Source: Phaffia rhodozyma
Lineage: Eukaryota > Basidiomycota > Tremellomycetes > Cystofilobasidiales > Mrakiaceae
Length of the DNA: 64,000 nt
NCBI GenBank assembly: GCA_014706385.1
Contig: JACGZH010000008.1
Coordinates: 124,001-188,000, forward strand
Direction: 5' to 3'
Program-made: the position numbers and the translations under genes
Part shown: piece by piece, positions 29,260-40,885 of the stretch
Layout of the letters: the number at the start of each line of letters is the position of its first letter
Numbering within the stretch: position 1 is the stretch's first letter
Notes under the pieces: model-generated
Told to the model about the DNA's origin: nothing
The model's input: the letters and a program-made list of their open reading frames with translations, nothing else
Database searches by the model: none

Positions 29260-30128
29260 TCGATCAACTCATCTCCACCATGTAAACATCAGTCCCGAGG
29301 ACTTGATGTTTTTTTATCGTTTTAATCTCTTATGTTGTTATACGTTTTAATCTACTTTTATAGCCAATCCTCGAACAATTTCTGCGTCATGTATCGATAG
29401 TCCTTTCTCTCACTTCTTTCTTATCCAAGCGTCCTCTAACTTTCTTCTGTGTTTTCGGTGCGGAATGCGTTCAAGTAGACAAACGGGGGGGAGGGGGACC
29501 AAATCTCGGAACGAGACGAACTAAATCATTTTTTCCCATCTTCTTTTTTTCCTTCTGATAGCCTGTCATCTGTGTGTTTCGCTAGAGTTTTTCCCAATGA
29601 ATCGAATGAAAATTTAAGATTACGCAGAAGGAAGCCAGAAAACGGATTGGATCTTGAGTTTATTATATACACACCGCACCCTAACGATAATTCACACCGT
29701 TAATACTGATGACGGAGTCAACGAAAAGATGGAGGAAAAAGAAAAGAAAAGAAAAGAAAAAAGACGCTACATAGGCTGAAAGTCACATTTCGATTTCAAA
29801 ATAAAATGATAAAACAAAGTGTTCGATGAGAAGGAGAGGATAAGAGACAGGACAGGATGGCCATCCCAAGTTTGATGATGTTGGAGGGATCCGGTAGGAT
29901 GCGTAGGTAGGATTGAGGACAAAGGGAAGAGAAAATTGGATTGGAAACAAACATTTGTGGAACTTCACAATGATGTAAATGAACAAGAGTTGATGGACGG
30001 ATAAGAACAGAGAAAGAAGGAGGGATGAACGAGGGGCATAGGAAAAGCATACGGTTCAAAGTTCAGTTCTAAAACAGCGATAGACAGTAATAATTCTCAA
30101 CCCAACAAAGGAGATGGTTCAAAACTCG
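29260..30128. other. Convergent intergenic region between Sfk1-like and PAL1 genes
   Basis: About 870 bp between the 3' ends of two converging genes. No coding exon is supported. It holds a purine run with repeated AAAAG units at about 29738-29762 and a short G-rich tract near 29486-29498. It most likely consists of the two 3' UTRs. Confidence 0.4.
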
Positions 30129-32889
30129 TTAACCTCTACCCAAAACTCTCTTCATCAAACTCGCCTTTCGGCCCAACCCAGCACCCTTTACTTCCCCACC
30201 TGAAACACCTCCCTGCGAAGAAGCAGAAGGGAGATCCCAGTGATCATCAGATCCAGATCCAGGAAGGTTGATCGGCGCCGGTGGAGGCGGAGCGGATCTC
30301 GTATGAGAGGTCGCCGAGCTTTCTTGCTTCCTTCTCGAGGTATTGCTGTACGATGGCTGTCGTCTGTTCTCTTTCGGGTCTGAGAATGGGTTGCCTGTAG
30401 AATTATTCAGACCATCAGATCGAGGAGTCTGAGGAAGAGATTTGTCTTTTGTCAAACGGTCTGAACCTGTGGTAGTGGTAGTAGTAGTGGTGATGGTGTT
30501 TGGAGGGATCGGGGAGTGTGCAGTCGAAGAGTTATCAATAGTGCCAATGTTGACTTCTTTGCCTAAAGGAATGCTAACTCCGTTTGGCGACTCTCCTGAC
30601 CCTGATCCCGATCCCGACCCCGCCCAGGAGCCAGACCCGTTAGGAGACGAGTTTGAATGAGATCGACCGATTCTGTTCATGAAGCTTGGTTTCCTCTGGA
30701 ATGCAGGCGCCTGGTTTGTCGACTGTTGGGCGGTTGAGGAAGAAGAAAGTCCGGCAGAGGTAGGTAGAGAGGTGGAAAAAACTCCGGCCGTAGGAGACGG
30801 AGGACCATGTTCCGATCGAGGGGACGACGAATTCGAGTCGACCGGTACGTTTGGGTTCTCTCTCTGAGTAGCAACAAAACAATAAGGATAAGACGGTCAG
30901 AGGCTGGATCGACGAAGGAAAAGAGGAAAGAAATCAGCTCAAAAATGTCATAGGACAGACCATAGCTTTGAAGCGCTTAATAAGACTCTTTGTCCTCGTC
31001 ACACCGGCACCTGTAGACTGAGTGAACTGATGTCCGTTGGTCTTCCTTGCATTGTAACTTCCGGCAGTTGGGACGTGATCAAGCGTTTCTTGTTCGTCAG
31101 AATCGACGTCCTGCTTGACGGTCTGAGAAAGTCCACTTGAACCACCGGCGTTCGTTCTAGCAGAGTGGGATTCCATCCCGTTCCAGATGGAGGACGAAGC
31201 GGAGGCAAGTCCAGTCTCTCCTTTCGGTGGCTCTCCCGGTGCCTTTGGATCGAGAAAGCGGTACATTCACTGTCAACACGACCAAGTTCTCCAAACTCCA
31301 AGTTTATTTTTATCTAGAAGGACTGAAAGACGTACGATATGACCGAAATCCTCAAATGGCTCTGGATCAGCGACTCCCCATGCGTTCGCCAACGCATTTT
31401 TCTGATGCTTTGCTCGAGCGTTGTAGTAATCTTCCTCAGCGGGCATGCTGCCGATACCCGGAATCGCTCCAGGTCGTTCGCCTCCGACAAGACCTTTTCC
31501 TTCTCTGGACCGAGACCTAGACCTGATGAGTCTGAGGCCTCTACCTACGACACCACCCCTATCCTTGTCTTCCGCCGAAGGAGTTGCGGGCTCCGAGCCA
31601 GAAACGCCTAGGGCGGAGACAAAGTACGTGTCATCGTTATTATTGAGGACACCTGTGGGCGTGGTGGCCGAGTCAGGCTTCTCGTTCTCGTTGAACTTGA
31701 CGGATCCCATACGAGCGAGAGTGTGGGAAGCAAGGGTGGATAGATTTGGGTTTGCGTTTGCATTCCCGCTTGGCGACTTTGTTGGTTGACCAGCCGAGTC
31801 GAAAGCCCGCATCGGAGCCGTAGCCGAGGTAGCCTTGTTCCGAGATGGAGCGGCGGCATCATATGCGGACTCGTGATGGATTGCTATACAAGGACGGGAC
31901 AGGAGATGGGAAGGTGGGATTAGTTATCACTTTTGAAGAAGCCAGAAGTCAAAAGTAGGGACCTACTTCCACCCCACAGGGAACTGGGATCCAGTCGATC
32001 GATCACGTCTGCATGTCGACTCTTTCTTGGGGGCACCGGAGCTTTGGGCTTGCTGGTTTTCGTCTTTTCGCTCGGTCGATCTGCAAACGGATCATCCTTT
32101 GATCGGCCGGAACCTGCCTGTTTGGACGACGTCTTGGTGGTCGAGACAGGCTGAGAAGAAGCCTGATCATGCTGAGTTCGCCGAGAGCTGACATGGGCGT
32201 TGGACGATGTGTTTCGGGCAGAAGGATGAAAAGGAAGTGACAACAAAGGCGAAGGAAAGATGACACCAAAAGACATGAGAAGACGGCTGGGTCAGTAACT
32301 TGAAAAAGGTTGTGTTTATTTGCCATAGATTTTTGACAGGACAGAGATGTAGCCCAGCTCATATTCTTGTAAGTGCGGGATACAGGGATAGAAGACATGA
32401 TGTCTCTGTTGGTAGGAAGGGACAGCCTCTAGAAAGTTCCAACGTTTCGAATCGATGAGGTTCGTATCAGAAAGGACATGGTTGGTTGGTTGGTTGGTCG
32501 GTCGGTCGAGGGTGAGTGGTTTGACATTTGTGTGACGCGTGTGTGAGTGGGATGCCACCATGTTTGTTATTCTTTTCCGACAGATTCGACAAACGGTTTA
32601 TTTCTCTTGGCAAGCGAGAAGAAACAAGAGCAAGAAGAGCAGGAAGAACAGGAAAAGCAGGAAGAGAAGGAAGAGCACGAAGGATGGATGATGAAGGCAG
32701 AGAGCCACTCGCAAAGACGAAAGAACAAGACGGAAAGAACGCAGAACAGCTCACTTACTTGGCATCCCTGGGCGAGGTCTGGGACTCTTGAAAACCACGG
32801 TCGCCTGAAGGAGATGGCGTCCGAATGACCGTATCCTGGAGGGCCACGAGGAGATCAGTGTCTTGCTTTGTAGATTGGTAACGGCTCAT
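30129..32889 (-). CDS. PAL1: Pal1 family cell morphology / endocytic coat protein
   Basis: Pal1 proteins sit at endocytic sites and sites of polar growth. The start is ATG at 32889; exon 1 (to 32759) ends in phase for an exon that begins near 32190. The diagnostic Pal1 core is present: DVIDRLDPSSLWGG, then after an intron TIHHESAYDAAAPSRNK, in which the family's VIDxLDxTxxxGxxxxHHxxPxDAxxPxRN pattern is clear. Downstream lies a long Ser/Thr/Pro-rich region with the segment PEPFEDFGH, an NPF tripeptide (in TGNPFSDP) of the kind bound by EH domains, a poly-Thr run and a Gly-Ser repeat. The protein ends KRVLGRG. Most of it is likely disordered, as in known members. It is divergent from NSA1, with a 561-bp shared promoter region. 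Confidence 0.85.
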
Positions 32890-33450
32890 CGGGATTGAAT
32901 CGAGTATGTGTATCCGGATGCAAGAGAACAGAACAGAATGGGTTGAAAGCGATGTGTATGCTGTTTGTTAGGTCGATGTTGTTTGGGGTAGAGAAGGGAG
33001 ATGAAGTTCCGAGCCGGAACAAGAGGGCGGGATGAGGCGTGGTGGGAAAAACGATTAGAGAAAGTTGTAGTTGAAGTTGTAGTGCGAGTGGGATGAGTTT
33101 GTAGTGTTTTTTGCGTTTTCTTTTTCCCTATTATTTTCTCGAGAGTCTCTATTAAAGATGCACTCTGATCTGTAGTGTTTCTGACGATTCACGTTTTTTG
33201 TAGTCTGCCTGTAATACATACTACGCGCGTTCTCTATTCGTTCGTCAACTACAACTTTCCCTAGTTGCCTCGAGATATTCTCTAGTCCCGGTCTGTAGTC
33301 GGGCGGCGTGATGGGTTGTAACCACGGCCGGTCGTCATGGCAACAGCCAGGAAATTTCCAAAGCCCCAACCATCCTCCCCGATCAACTTTGGACGCTGTT
33401 TTCTTACCGTCCTTGCGCTCAACACTCACAATCCAAAGCAAACAGGTTCC
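32890..33450. promoter_or_regulatory. Divergent PAL1/NSA1 promoter with TTGTAGT-type repeats
   Basis: This region should drive both PAL1 (minus) and NSA1 (plus). Seven copies of a [CT]TGTAGT-like word or its complement occur between 33064 and 33300. One 14-bp sequence, AAAGTTGTAGTTGA at 33061-33074, is repeated as a perfect inverted copy at 33245-33258. Long antisense open frames here look like by-products of low complexity. Confidence 0.45.
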
Positions 33451-35443
33451 ATGGCTTCCAGTTTTCTGTCCGGCTCGATAGAGTTTCCCGGCTCGCTGAT
33501 TGCCGTCAGTTTGCCCTACAAGTCGATGAACCACAGGAAGCTCAAACACGGTGATTTCAATCCCGTCGTCCGTCGGTTGGATCTTGTTCAAAAGCAGGAA
33601 GAACCCAAGAAATCTTCCATCAGAGGAGTCGTCCAGACGTTGGCCGTCTCTCGAGGCAGGCAGGATGGCGAATTGGTGATTGTTGTTTCTTTCTCTTCTT
33701 CTTATCTCTTCTCGGCTCTACGTGCTCATCTCGTTTAGCTTCTTCCGGTTCCGTCATCCTAGCTCGCCTTGGCCCATTCTACATCATGCATATCCCTCGT
33801 CGACCTGCCCTCACCCTCATCCGCTCCTGCATCGAAACGGAATTCGCTTGAGGTCGTCAAGATCTACGATACAACATCAGCCATCAAGCCCGCTAACAAA
33901 CATCTTTCTCTTGATTTCTTGCCCACGTAAGCACGCTGTTACTTTCGCGTCGCCATGCGACCGGTTCATTGTCTAAACCTCGTTTCGTCTTTGTATGGGC
34001 TCGCTCCTGAAATCCGAACTCGCGCGTCCTGGGTTTGAACCTATCAGATCCAACAACCTTCTTCACTCGACCACACAAGGATACCTTTCCCTCTTTGATA
34101 CCTCCGACCTGTCTGCTGCCGTTCAGACTCGTCGGCTGCCCGCCAACCTCAAGGCACTCAGGCCGACAGCATCCGGCCAGCACTTTGCGTACGCGGGTAA
34201 GGAAGTCGACGTCAGTCTTTGGGATACCGAAAGGGCGTTCACAGAAAAACCCGTGGTGGATGGAGTCGACTCCAAGAAACGAAAGGCGACCGAAGAGACA
34301 AATAAGAAGAAGGCAAAGGCTAATAAAGAGGCTCTCTTGCCCGGAGAGGTTTGGCGAGCAAAAAACGTGAGGGATTGTGATTTTCTTCTTTTATTGTTAC
34401 TCGCAAGCTGCTTGGCCACTGACATCTCGCTCTTTTGGGCTTTCTCTCTTCTCATAAGATTCAAAACGACAATCTTGGTCTCCGACCTGCCATCTCCCAC
34501 CTCTGCCTGACCTACCTTAACGATACCTCTTCCTCTGCTTCTTCCTCTCTTCCCCTTATCGCTACCGGAACGTCTTCCGGACACATCCGATCTTACGACC
34601 CCCGAGCCCAACGAAAACCTACGTCTGACTGGAAAGTCATCCCCCCTTCAGGTGGAACGGGTGGTGTTGGTACAATCGTCTCATCGTGGGCAGAAGGAAG
34701 AGAGAACGAGATATGGTTCGGTGAGACCGGGGCAGGTGGTGGTCGAGTAGGACTTTGTGACCGAAGGACAGGTCGTGTCGTTTACTTTATCTCTGGTATG
34801 TTTTTTCTTTGTGCTTCTAGTTCTGTTTCCTTTCCGTTTTCTTCTCGCCCTGTCTTCTCTTTGGTTTACAATCAGCTCACGCGAACTCCTCTTTCTCTCT
34901 CTCTCTCTCTCGCGCGCAAACCTCTTAGGCTCCACTTCAACCGCCACATCCCTCCTACCGCTCTCATCAACTCCTTCCCCCAACACCCTACTCTCTCTAG
35001 CTCAAGACGGAACGATCTCTATCAACCTGACGAACCCGCTCCCTGCCAACCCTAAAGCGACTCCCGAAAAAGGATTCACCGTAGCTCGCGTGGGGGGCTC
35101 CACGGGTGGTCCAGTCCTTCTACCCGAGGGAACCGAACGAGGGTGGGGCGTCTCGGAGAGCGTCTTGGCCGACGAAGGACGGATCATCAAACCGTTATCT
35201 GCGCACCAGAAACGCGCGTTGGAGGATGCAAAGGAGGAGGACGAGCAGGACGAAGACGGAGACGAAGGTGACGTTTGGGAGGGGATGGGTGAGATCGTTG
35301 ACGATGAGCTCGAGGCCGATAGTGAAAGCGACAGCGGGTTTGACAGTGAGGATGAAGAGGATGACGAGCAGGGTGTGGAGGTGACGGTGGTGGATGAGGC
35401 TGAGAAGAAGAAACCAAACAAGAAAGCTCGAGTCAAGATCTAG
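33451..35443 (+). CDS. NSA1: Ribosome biogenesis protein NSA1 (WDR74 homologue)
   Basis: Nsa1/WDR74 is a nucleolar WD40 protein of pre-60S particles, removed by the AAA ATPase Rix7. Five exons (33451-33675, 33763-33926, 34048-34366, 34459-34795, 34929-35443) give 519 residues with phase closed. The N-terminal blade reads FLSGSIEFPGSLIAVSLPY, followed by VVRRLDLV, SRGRQDGEL-LALAHSTSCISLVDL and LEVVKIYDTT. Later features are a Lys-rich loop (SKKRKATEETNKKKAKANK), the motif PLIATGTSSGHIRSYDPRAQRKP, and an acidic then Lys-rich C-tail (DEEDDEQG...KKKPNKKARVKI), as expected for this family. An in-frame upstream ATG at 33337 would add 38 residues, but the family begins at the first blade, so 33451 is preferred. 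Intron 4 contains a CT-repeat tract. Confidence 0.85.
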
Positions 35444-35465
35444 AAAATTTCCATACGCCCTTGAT

Positions 35466-35687
35466 TTAATGCAGACCGAAAGGTAGATCTTGTTCCTGCT
35501 TCTTCAATCTCGACCAAGTTGATGAGCGCATCGAAGAATGAACGACGAGTTCAAGAGAACCAAGGTGTCGATATCTAGATGGAGGGAGCTGAAGATGAAT
35601 TTGAGACGTCGGCAAGATAAAGTTCATGACGTCGATCAGCGGGTTTGAGCTCGTGCCGAATTTTATCGCAAATGGTGATTTCGGCAT
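35466..35687 (-). CDS. Hypothetical small protein (73 residues), candidate
   Basis: An uninterrupted ATG-to-TAA minus frame of 74 codons starts 22 bp from the NSA1 stop and is divergent from the next candidate by 110 bp. It reads as a mixed globular sequence (AIKFGTSSNPLIDVMNFILP, LGSLELVVHSS, ending LPFGLH) and not as a shadow of another gene, because no gene overlaps it on the other strand. I know no family for it. An upstream intron could extend it. Low confidence. Confidence 0.25.
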   Translation of the reverse strand: MPKSPFAIKFGTSSNPLIDVMNFILPTSQIHLQLPPSRYRHLGSLELVVHSSMRSSTWSRLKKQEQDLPFGLH

Positions 35688-35797
35688 TGACAATCAAGAA
35701 GATATAAAGAGGTCATAAACCGGGAGATCATCTATCAAGAGTTCATAAAATACACCAGAAAGACACGCAAACATTATCACGAATAAGAACAGACCCA

Positions 35798-36380
35798 ATG
35801 GGACAAAGAACATCTAGGCCAACTGAAGACCTCGGTGAGTGGATGTCGACTTTATCGGCTGCGTAGCTTGAAGTCCGATGAGGGGCTCAATCACCATGCC
35901 TGGTAAATATCATTCAGAAATAAAACAGCAGATCCTTGGTCTAGACGAAAAGGATGAACAACAGCGCATTCGGATCACCGCCTTGAGAGATTCCAGGCTG
36001 GCCAAAAGACTGCAATTTGTTGATATAGAAGAATATCATCGAAGAATCTTTCGAAAAGGAGATATCGAGAATATGGATGATGGCTTTGGCGAGATAAGGG
36101 CCTTTCACGAACGACGTAGAAGAGAGGTAACGGCTTTTGTTTGGACTTCGTTGCTCATCTCAGTACGTTGTGCTTCTTCTTTTTGTTTTTATTTCAAATT
36201 CGAAGGTTCTTGGGCAAGAAAGAATGATTATGCTGATCATTTGCATGTATCTTTCCATCTCGGAATCAGGTGATAGGTTTAAGCTACAATCTTTGGATGA
36301 TTTCCAAGTACCTCATCCAAACCGATTGGTTCAGAAATCTGATTGGTATGAAAGATCCAAATGCGGCCATCAGCAACTGA
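35798..36380 (+). CDS. Hypothetical small protein (118 residues)
   Basis: Three exons (35798-35834, 35918-36126, 36270-36380) join in phase with GT-AG introns to give 118 residues, starting MGQRTSRPTEDL. The middle is highly charged and probably helical (LDEKDEQQRIRITALRDSRL, then EEYHRRIFRKGDIENMDDGF and HERRRRE). The last exon is a moderately hydrophobic aromatic helix (VIGLSYNLWMISKYLIQTDW) followed by a short polar end. That pattern could be a small single-pass or membrane-associated protein. An alternative start at 35896 reads into exon 2 without the first intron. I recognise no family; function unknown. Confidence 0.5.
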
Positions 36381-36551
36381 TTCATGTTATTTCAGCATCT
36401 CCTTCTACATCACGTGCACGCTCTTTTTGATAGAGAATTATATGATGGTGTCCCTTATATATGTCCCATACCTAAGATACATCAGAGACTTGTACTCAAA
36501 TGATAGAATCCATTCGTATGAAGATTGGTTTTACCCATTCATTTGGATCGT

Positions 36552-39500
36552 TCAATCACGGAGAATCTTTAGCGCCTTCTCCTTTACATCAGCCATCCCC
36601 CCCGGTGTATTTTCCACCGCCATTCTCTCCAACGCCTTCCCAAATTGCTCCCTCGGGTCACCCTTGGTATAACCATCTGAGGAAAGAGCTCGGCCAGAAA
36701 TGGCGAGCAGGCTGCTGATATTTCCCTTCAACGCAGGTGAGATGGTGAAAGCCTCCGAAGAAATTGATTGAGGTTGGGGCTGAAGAGAAAGAAGAACAGC
36801 CAACTCATCAAGCAGGGTCGCTGAGTTTTTCGACACAGATGTCGACGCGACAGCTGATGGTGCTGTGGAACTGGATTCAGAAGAATCAGTGATAGAGCTT
36901 GATTCGGCGCGAGGAGATGTTGAAGATATCGGTTCGAGAAGAGCGGCCCCTATTGTTTTGGCTATCGATTTTTTCACCCAAAGAAAAACGAAAATCACCT
37001 AAGGCTTTTTCTGTCATAGGAAGAAGAAGGTAAGGATGACGAAGAAGAACGCACCGATGGCTTCCGAGCTACCGGCTAACATCGCCAGCGCCATTACACC
37101 CTCTGCGCAGAGTATCTCGTACTTCTTTCCAATCCCACCCTTGATCAGCCCGATCAATGCCTTTGTGATCTCGTCTTTCTTCTCAACTAACACTCCTCTT
37201 GCGATCTGCACTCGCTCTACCTCGTCCGTGCTTGTGTTGGTGTCTGGTTTAGACTCTGGTTTAGGTTCTGAAGTAATGGTGTGTGGGGAGGAGAGTAGGG
37301 TTCGGATCACGTTAACGAGAACTCGAGCCGACTCGGCTTGGAGGCTGAAATCGTCACTTCGGGCGTTAAACGCAAGAATGGAGGAAAGAGCGGCTTCGTC
37401 TGTCGAGGATGGCGGTGAGAGGATTCGAAGGGAGTTTGAAACTTTTGAGGCCCATGTGTCATTCGTATATGATGGGATGTCAGCATATGCAGGTGCTTTC
37501 CAACTCGCGACAACAGGCGTTCCAAGATGAGAGAAATATTACGAACGATTATTCTTTGCCAAATTCTTCAACACGCCAATTGCTCCGCCCTGTACAGAAC
37601 TGACTGTGTCTCGTTCTGGTTGCAGACATTTCATCTGGATGATTTGTTCAATTACACCTGCTTCACCTAGAATGGATTTGTTCTGATCGCAGACAGCCAG
37701 ATTCTTAAGCAGACCAACTGAAGTGTGTATACGTAGGAAGCGCAAGAATCACTCGGTCAACATACTTCTCACGCAAATTATCAGACAACATTCAACCACT
37801 GACCAAGTCCATGTTGGATTTTGATGTCCGTCGTGGAGACCATCAAAGGTAGGATTGAGGGCAAGATGGAAGAAGATGGTTCAAGAAGCGAGGCGCATCG
37901 CGCGTCTTGTTTGGCGGTACAACAAACACGTTTTCATGTTAATCTTTTTGACCAAAGCTTGAAACGATCCGTTACCTCGAAAAAAAAAAACAAGGAAAAG
38001 AAGACCGACCTGATCGAGCGAGGTTTCCAAGACTCAATACCGCGCCTGTATCAGGTAACATAATTTAAGAAATGATGAACATCATGCTTGCCAAATTGAA
38101 GAAACAAGATTGAACACGTACAAATGACCAGATCCTCTCTGTCTTCCTGTACATTCCCTCCACTCAAGAAGGATTTCATGCGACCCAAGAATCCTGTTCG
38201 TCCGGGCGCCTCAAACAAGCTTTCTGCCAATTCATCCGAGCCAGCGACGGCGACTATGCTCTTGATCAATCCCCCTTTGATGCTACCCAAGCTCAAAATC
38301 TCTTCTTCCTCTTCTTCTTCTTGCTCTTCTCTTTCCTCCTGATCCGTGATCTCTTCCTTGGGAGCGATGTAGACACCCTCGACGAAATCTAAGATCAGGC
38401 TCCACACAGAGATTTCTTCTTTCTCTGACTCTCTCCCTTTCTGTTGAATAGACCATGGACCCGGAGCAGGTGAAGAGTCAACTGAAGATTCTGATTGAGA
38501 CGCGCGCGAGTTAGCGAGCGTGTGTTGCCAGGACTCGGAATCGAGAGTATTAGCCTCAATGATCTGGGTGGCGGTGGTGAGAATAAGAACGTCTTCCGGC
38601 TTGAACGGAACGGGCGATGAAGAGGGAGGAAGGTAGGTTAATATGGGAAGAACCAGGTGTGGGAACAGAGCTTCGGCTTGAGCGGAGAGGACAGTCGAGG
38701 CAGATTCTATCGATTCAGGTCAGAAGATTTGAGGAGAAGGAGATGAGGAGATTCGTCAGTATAGCTTGAACTATCTCTTTGATCAGCGCGAAAACACCTA
38801 CCGAGCAACGAGATTTCTCCAACAACCCGCCATGCCCATCCAGAGATCGCTCTCCGAAGCTCAACATTGTCCGCACTGCTGTTGCCCTTGACTGGGTCGG
38901 GTAGGTAGCAGTTGTTAGCTGCCTTGATCAAGACCTCTAGAGCGCCTTCCATGTTCAAGATAGCAGTCTGAGTCTGGTCTAAAGCGTGCAGCAGACATAG
39001 TTGGTATACATAGATCCAAGAACATCTGAGAAGGCTCAAAGATATAGAGGGGAAACGGACCATGATCAAGTGATATGTTGAGAAGCGCTCCTAGCGCGGA
39101 TTTTGCAAGGTTCACGTTTGAATCTATTGTTGAGGCGATGGAAGCAATGAGGACGATTAGGGTTTGTGGGAATGAATACTCTAGAAGAATCGACCTGTTT
39201 TCATCTTTGGATTTGTGATAGAAAAGAAGAACCTGAGTGCATTTAGGATCGATCAGTTGAACGGATGCGAATGGAAAGCTCAAGGACCAACCACAATCGA
39301 AGCACAAGTTTCCGGCCACTCGACAGATCTCTACGATCGCTTGAGATTTCTTCCCTTGAGGACATCCAGGTACTGGGGATGGAAGCCGATCAGAAGCCGT
39401 TGTTGATGGACTATCAAGTGCGAACCGAAGCAAATCAGCCAAGGTCGAAGGAAGCGAGGTCTTGCCGAGAGGTATTCTTAGCGATTCTTCATTGTGCATG

Positions 39501-39800
39501 TACAGCCGAGGAGATGCAAGATCAGTCCCAAGAACAGAGAAACCATTCGTATCCATAATCAGGCAGAGAGAATGACTTACCTTCTCTGAGACCATCTCCG
39601 AGAACTTTCAGTAGCGAGGCGACTTCGTCCCATGCTTCCTCGGCGGTCGATTGATCGGAATCTTCGGTCACTGGAAGAACACTGTCTGGATGATCGATGC
39701 TCTCATGGATATCCGACGATCTTTCCGGTCGACCGGAAAGACGAAGAAGAGTAGATGCGTGAAGGAGTTCGAGACGAGCAAGGATAGCAAGATGAGACAT
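36552..39800 (-). CDS. Armadillo-repeat protein, SmgGDS/RAP1GDS1-like (fungal Rid1-like)
   Basis: SmgGDS proteins are armadillo-repeat partners of small GTPases with polybasic tails. The start is ATG at 39800. The second part reads AIVEICRVAGNLCFDCDENR across an intron (acceptor before DEN), matching the GNLC-x-D-x-xNR blade of SmgGDS. Further repeats follow: LAKSALGALLNISLDHG, AISGWAWRVVGEIS, AIGVLKNLAKNN, VGLLKNLAVCDQNKSILGEAGVIEQI, ARVLVNVIRTLLSS and EILCAEGVMALAMLAGSS. A Glu-rich insert (DQEEREEQEEEEEEE) lies in the middle. The stop is at 36552-36554 after KALKILRD. I did not number every exon. The family call rests on repeat layout and that one motif; another armadillo protein is possible. 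Confidence 0.7.
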
Positions 39801-40885
39801 CTAATGTATGTGTTTGTGTGAGTTGTGAAGAACGAAGAAAGCAAGGCAGGCTGAATGATTGTGGATAGGCGTTGTGTTGAAAGGCAAGAGATGAGATTCA
39901 GGCGGGAGCATTGCGATTTCTTTACTCCTCCCAACAAGCCCAAACAACCTCTCTAGACTGACGACACAGGTTGACGATACGACCTACACTGACCTCAGAT
40001 GGATGATCCCATACATACTGACCATTGAGATGTCGAACAGATGCTGACCTTGCACATGTTACCTTATGATGACAACAGCAATGAAACCCGGCCTTCAGAC
40101 CACATCATCATCATCATCATCATCACCAACAACAAATATGAGACTCATGACGACCCAGACACTGATGGTCGATGAAGGTACAGAGATTACGTCGAACGGC
40201 TATAAGCTCACTCCGTTTCTGGGCTTCCTATGACCTCAACCGATTTGTCGTCAGGATGGCAAGCTCAGGCACCTGATATTGGTCGAGCTCAACAGAGGCA
40301 CATCGGATACATAACCCGTCACGATCGACATAATCTTCAGGCACTCCAACCGAATTTATATCCGACCAGGAACCTTATCCTAAAAAGGGACGATCGGAAG
40401 GAACCTAAGAAACAACATCCGCCCGTCGGCCCGTCCGGCTGATTGACCACCGCCGTCGAGTGCTGAGTGTCGTTCATTATCCATTCCTGCTCTGCTCCCC
40501 TGGACCGATCAGGGCAACAGCTAAACGGAAGCAAGGAACCCTCCGCCTCTTCTTCACATCGGCCCTGATGCATACACAGGCAGGATAGCCTGATGATGCC
40601 AACACAAGTCAAACACCGAAACCATTGGGGGCGAGGGATTTGCTATTCGCATATAAGAGAGGGAGAGTCTTGGTTCTCGTTCTTGATCTCGGTCCGTATC
40701 TGCTCTCTCTCTCTCTCTCTCTTTCTCTTTGAGTTCCTCAATACATCGGCTCGAATCATATCATACTCTAATTCACACAATCTTGTCGAAGCATCTGTTT
40801 CCTTGGAATTAACCTTTGAGGATTAGGATCCCACACCATTCATTCTTCCGATCGTCGCTCTTCAGCCTTGAATTTTCACTTCTCC
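39801..40885. other. Intergenic region with simple repeats
   Basis: About 1.1 kb between the divergent SmgGDS-like gene and the serine-rich orphan. No gene is supported. It contains a (CAT)n tract at 40103-40126 and a (CT)n tract of about 20 nt at 40703-40722. The CT tract lies some 165 bp upstream of the next start and resembles a pyrimidine-rich core promoter. Confidence 0.4.

Noticed and set aside
29486..29500. G-rich tract as a G-quadruplex or telomere-like repeat
   Set aside because: Only two G runs are present with no repeat unit; it is consistent with a 3' UTR.
33055..33591. Minus open frame of 178 codons across the PAL1/NSA1 promoter and NSA1 exon 1
   Set aside because: It is antisense to a well-supported NSA1 exon and its composition looks like random low-complexity sequence.
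33955..34050. tRNA-like T-loop (GGTTTGAACC) in NSA1 intron 2
   Set aside because: No A-box, no acceptor stem and no anticodon arm at the proper spacing; the sequence is explained as an intron with its acceptor at 34047.
35002..35436. Serine-rich 144-codon minus frame
   Set aside because: It is the complement of the acidic NSA1 C-terminus; acidic codons read as Ser/Pro on the other strand.
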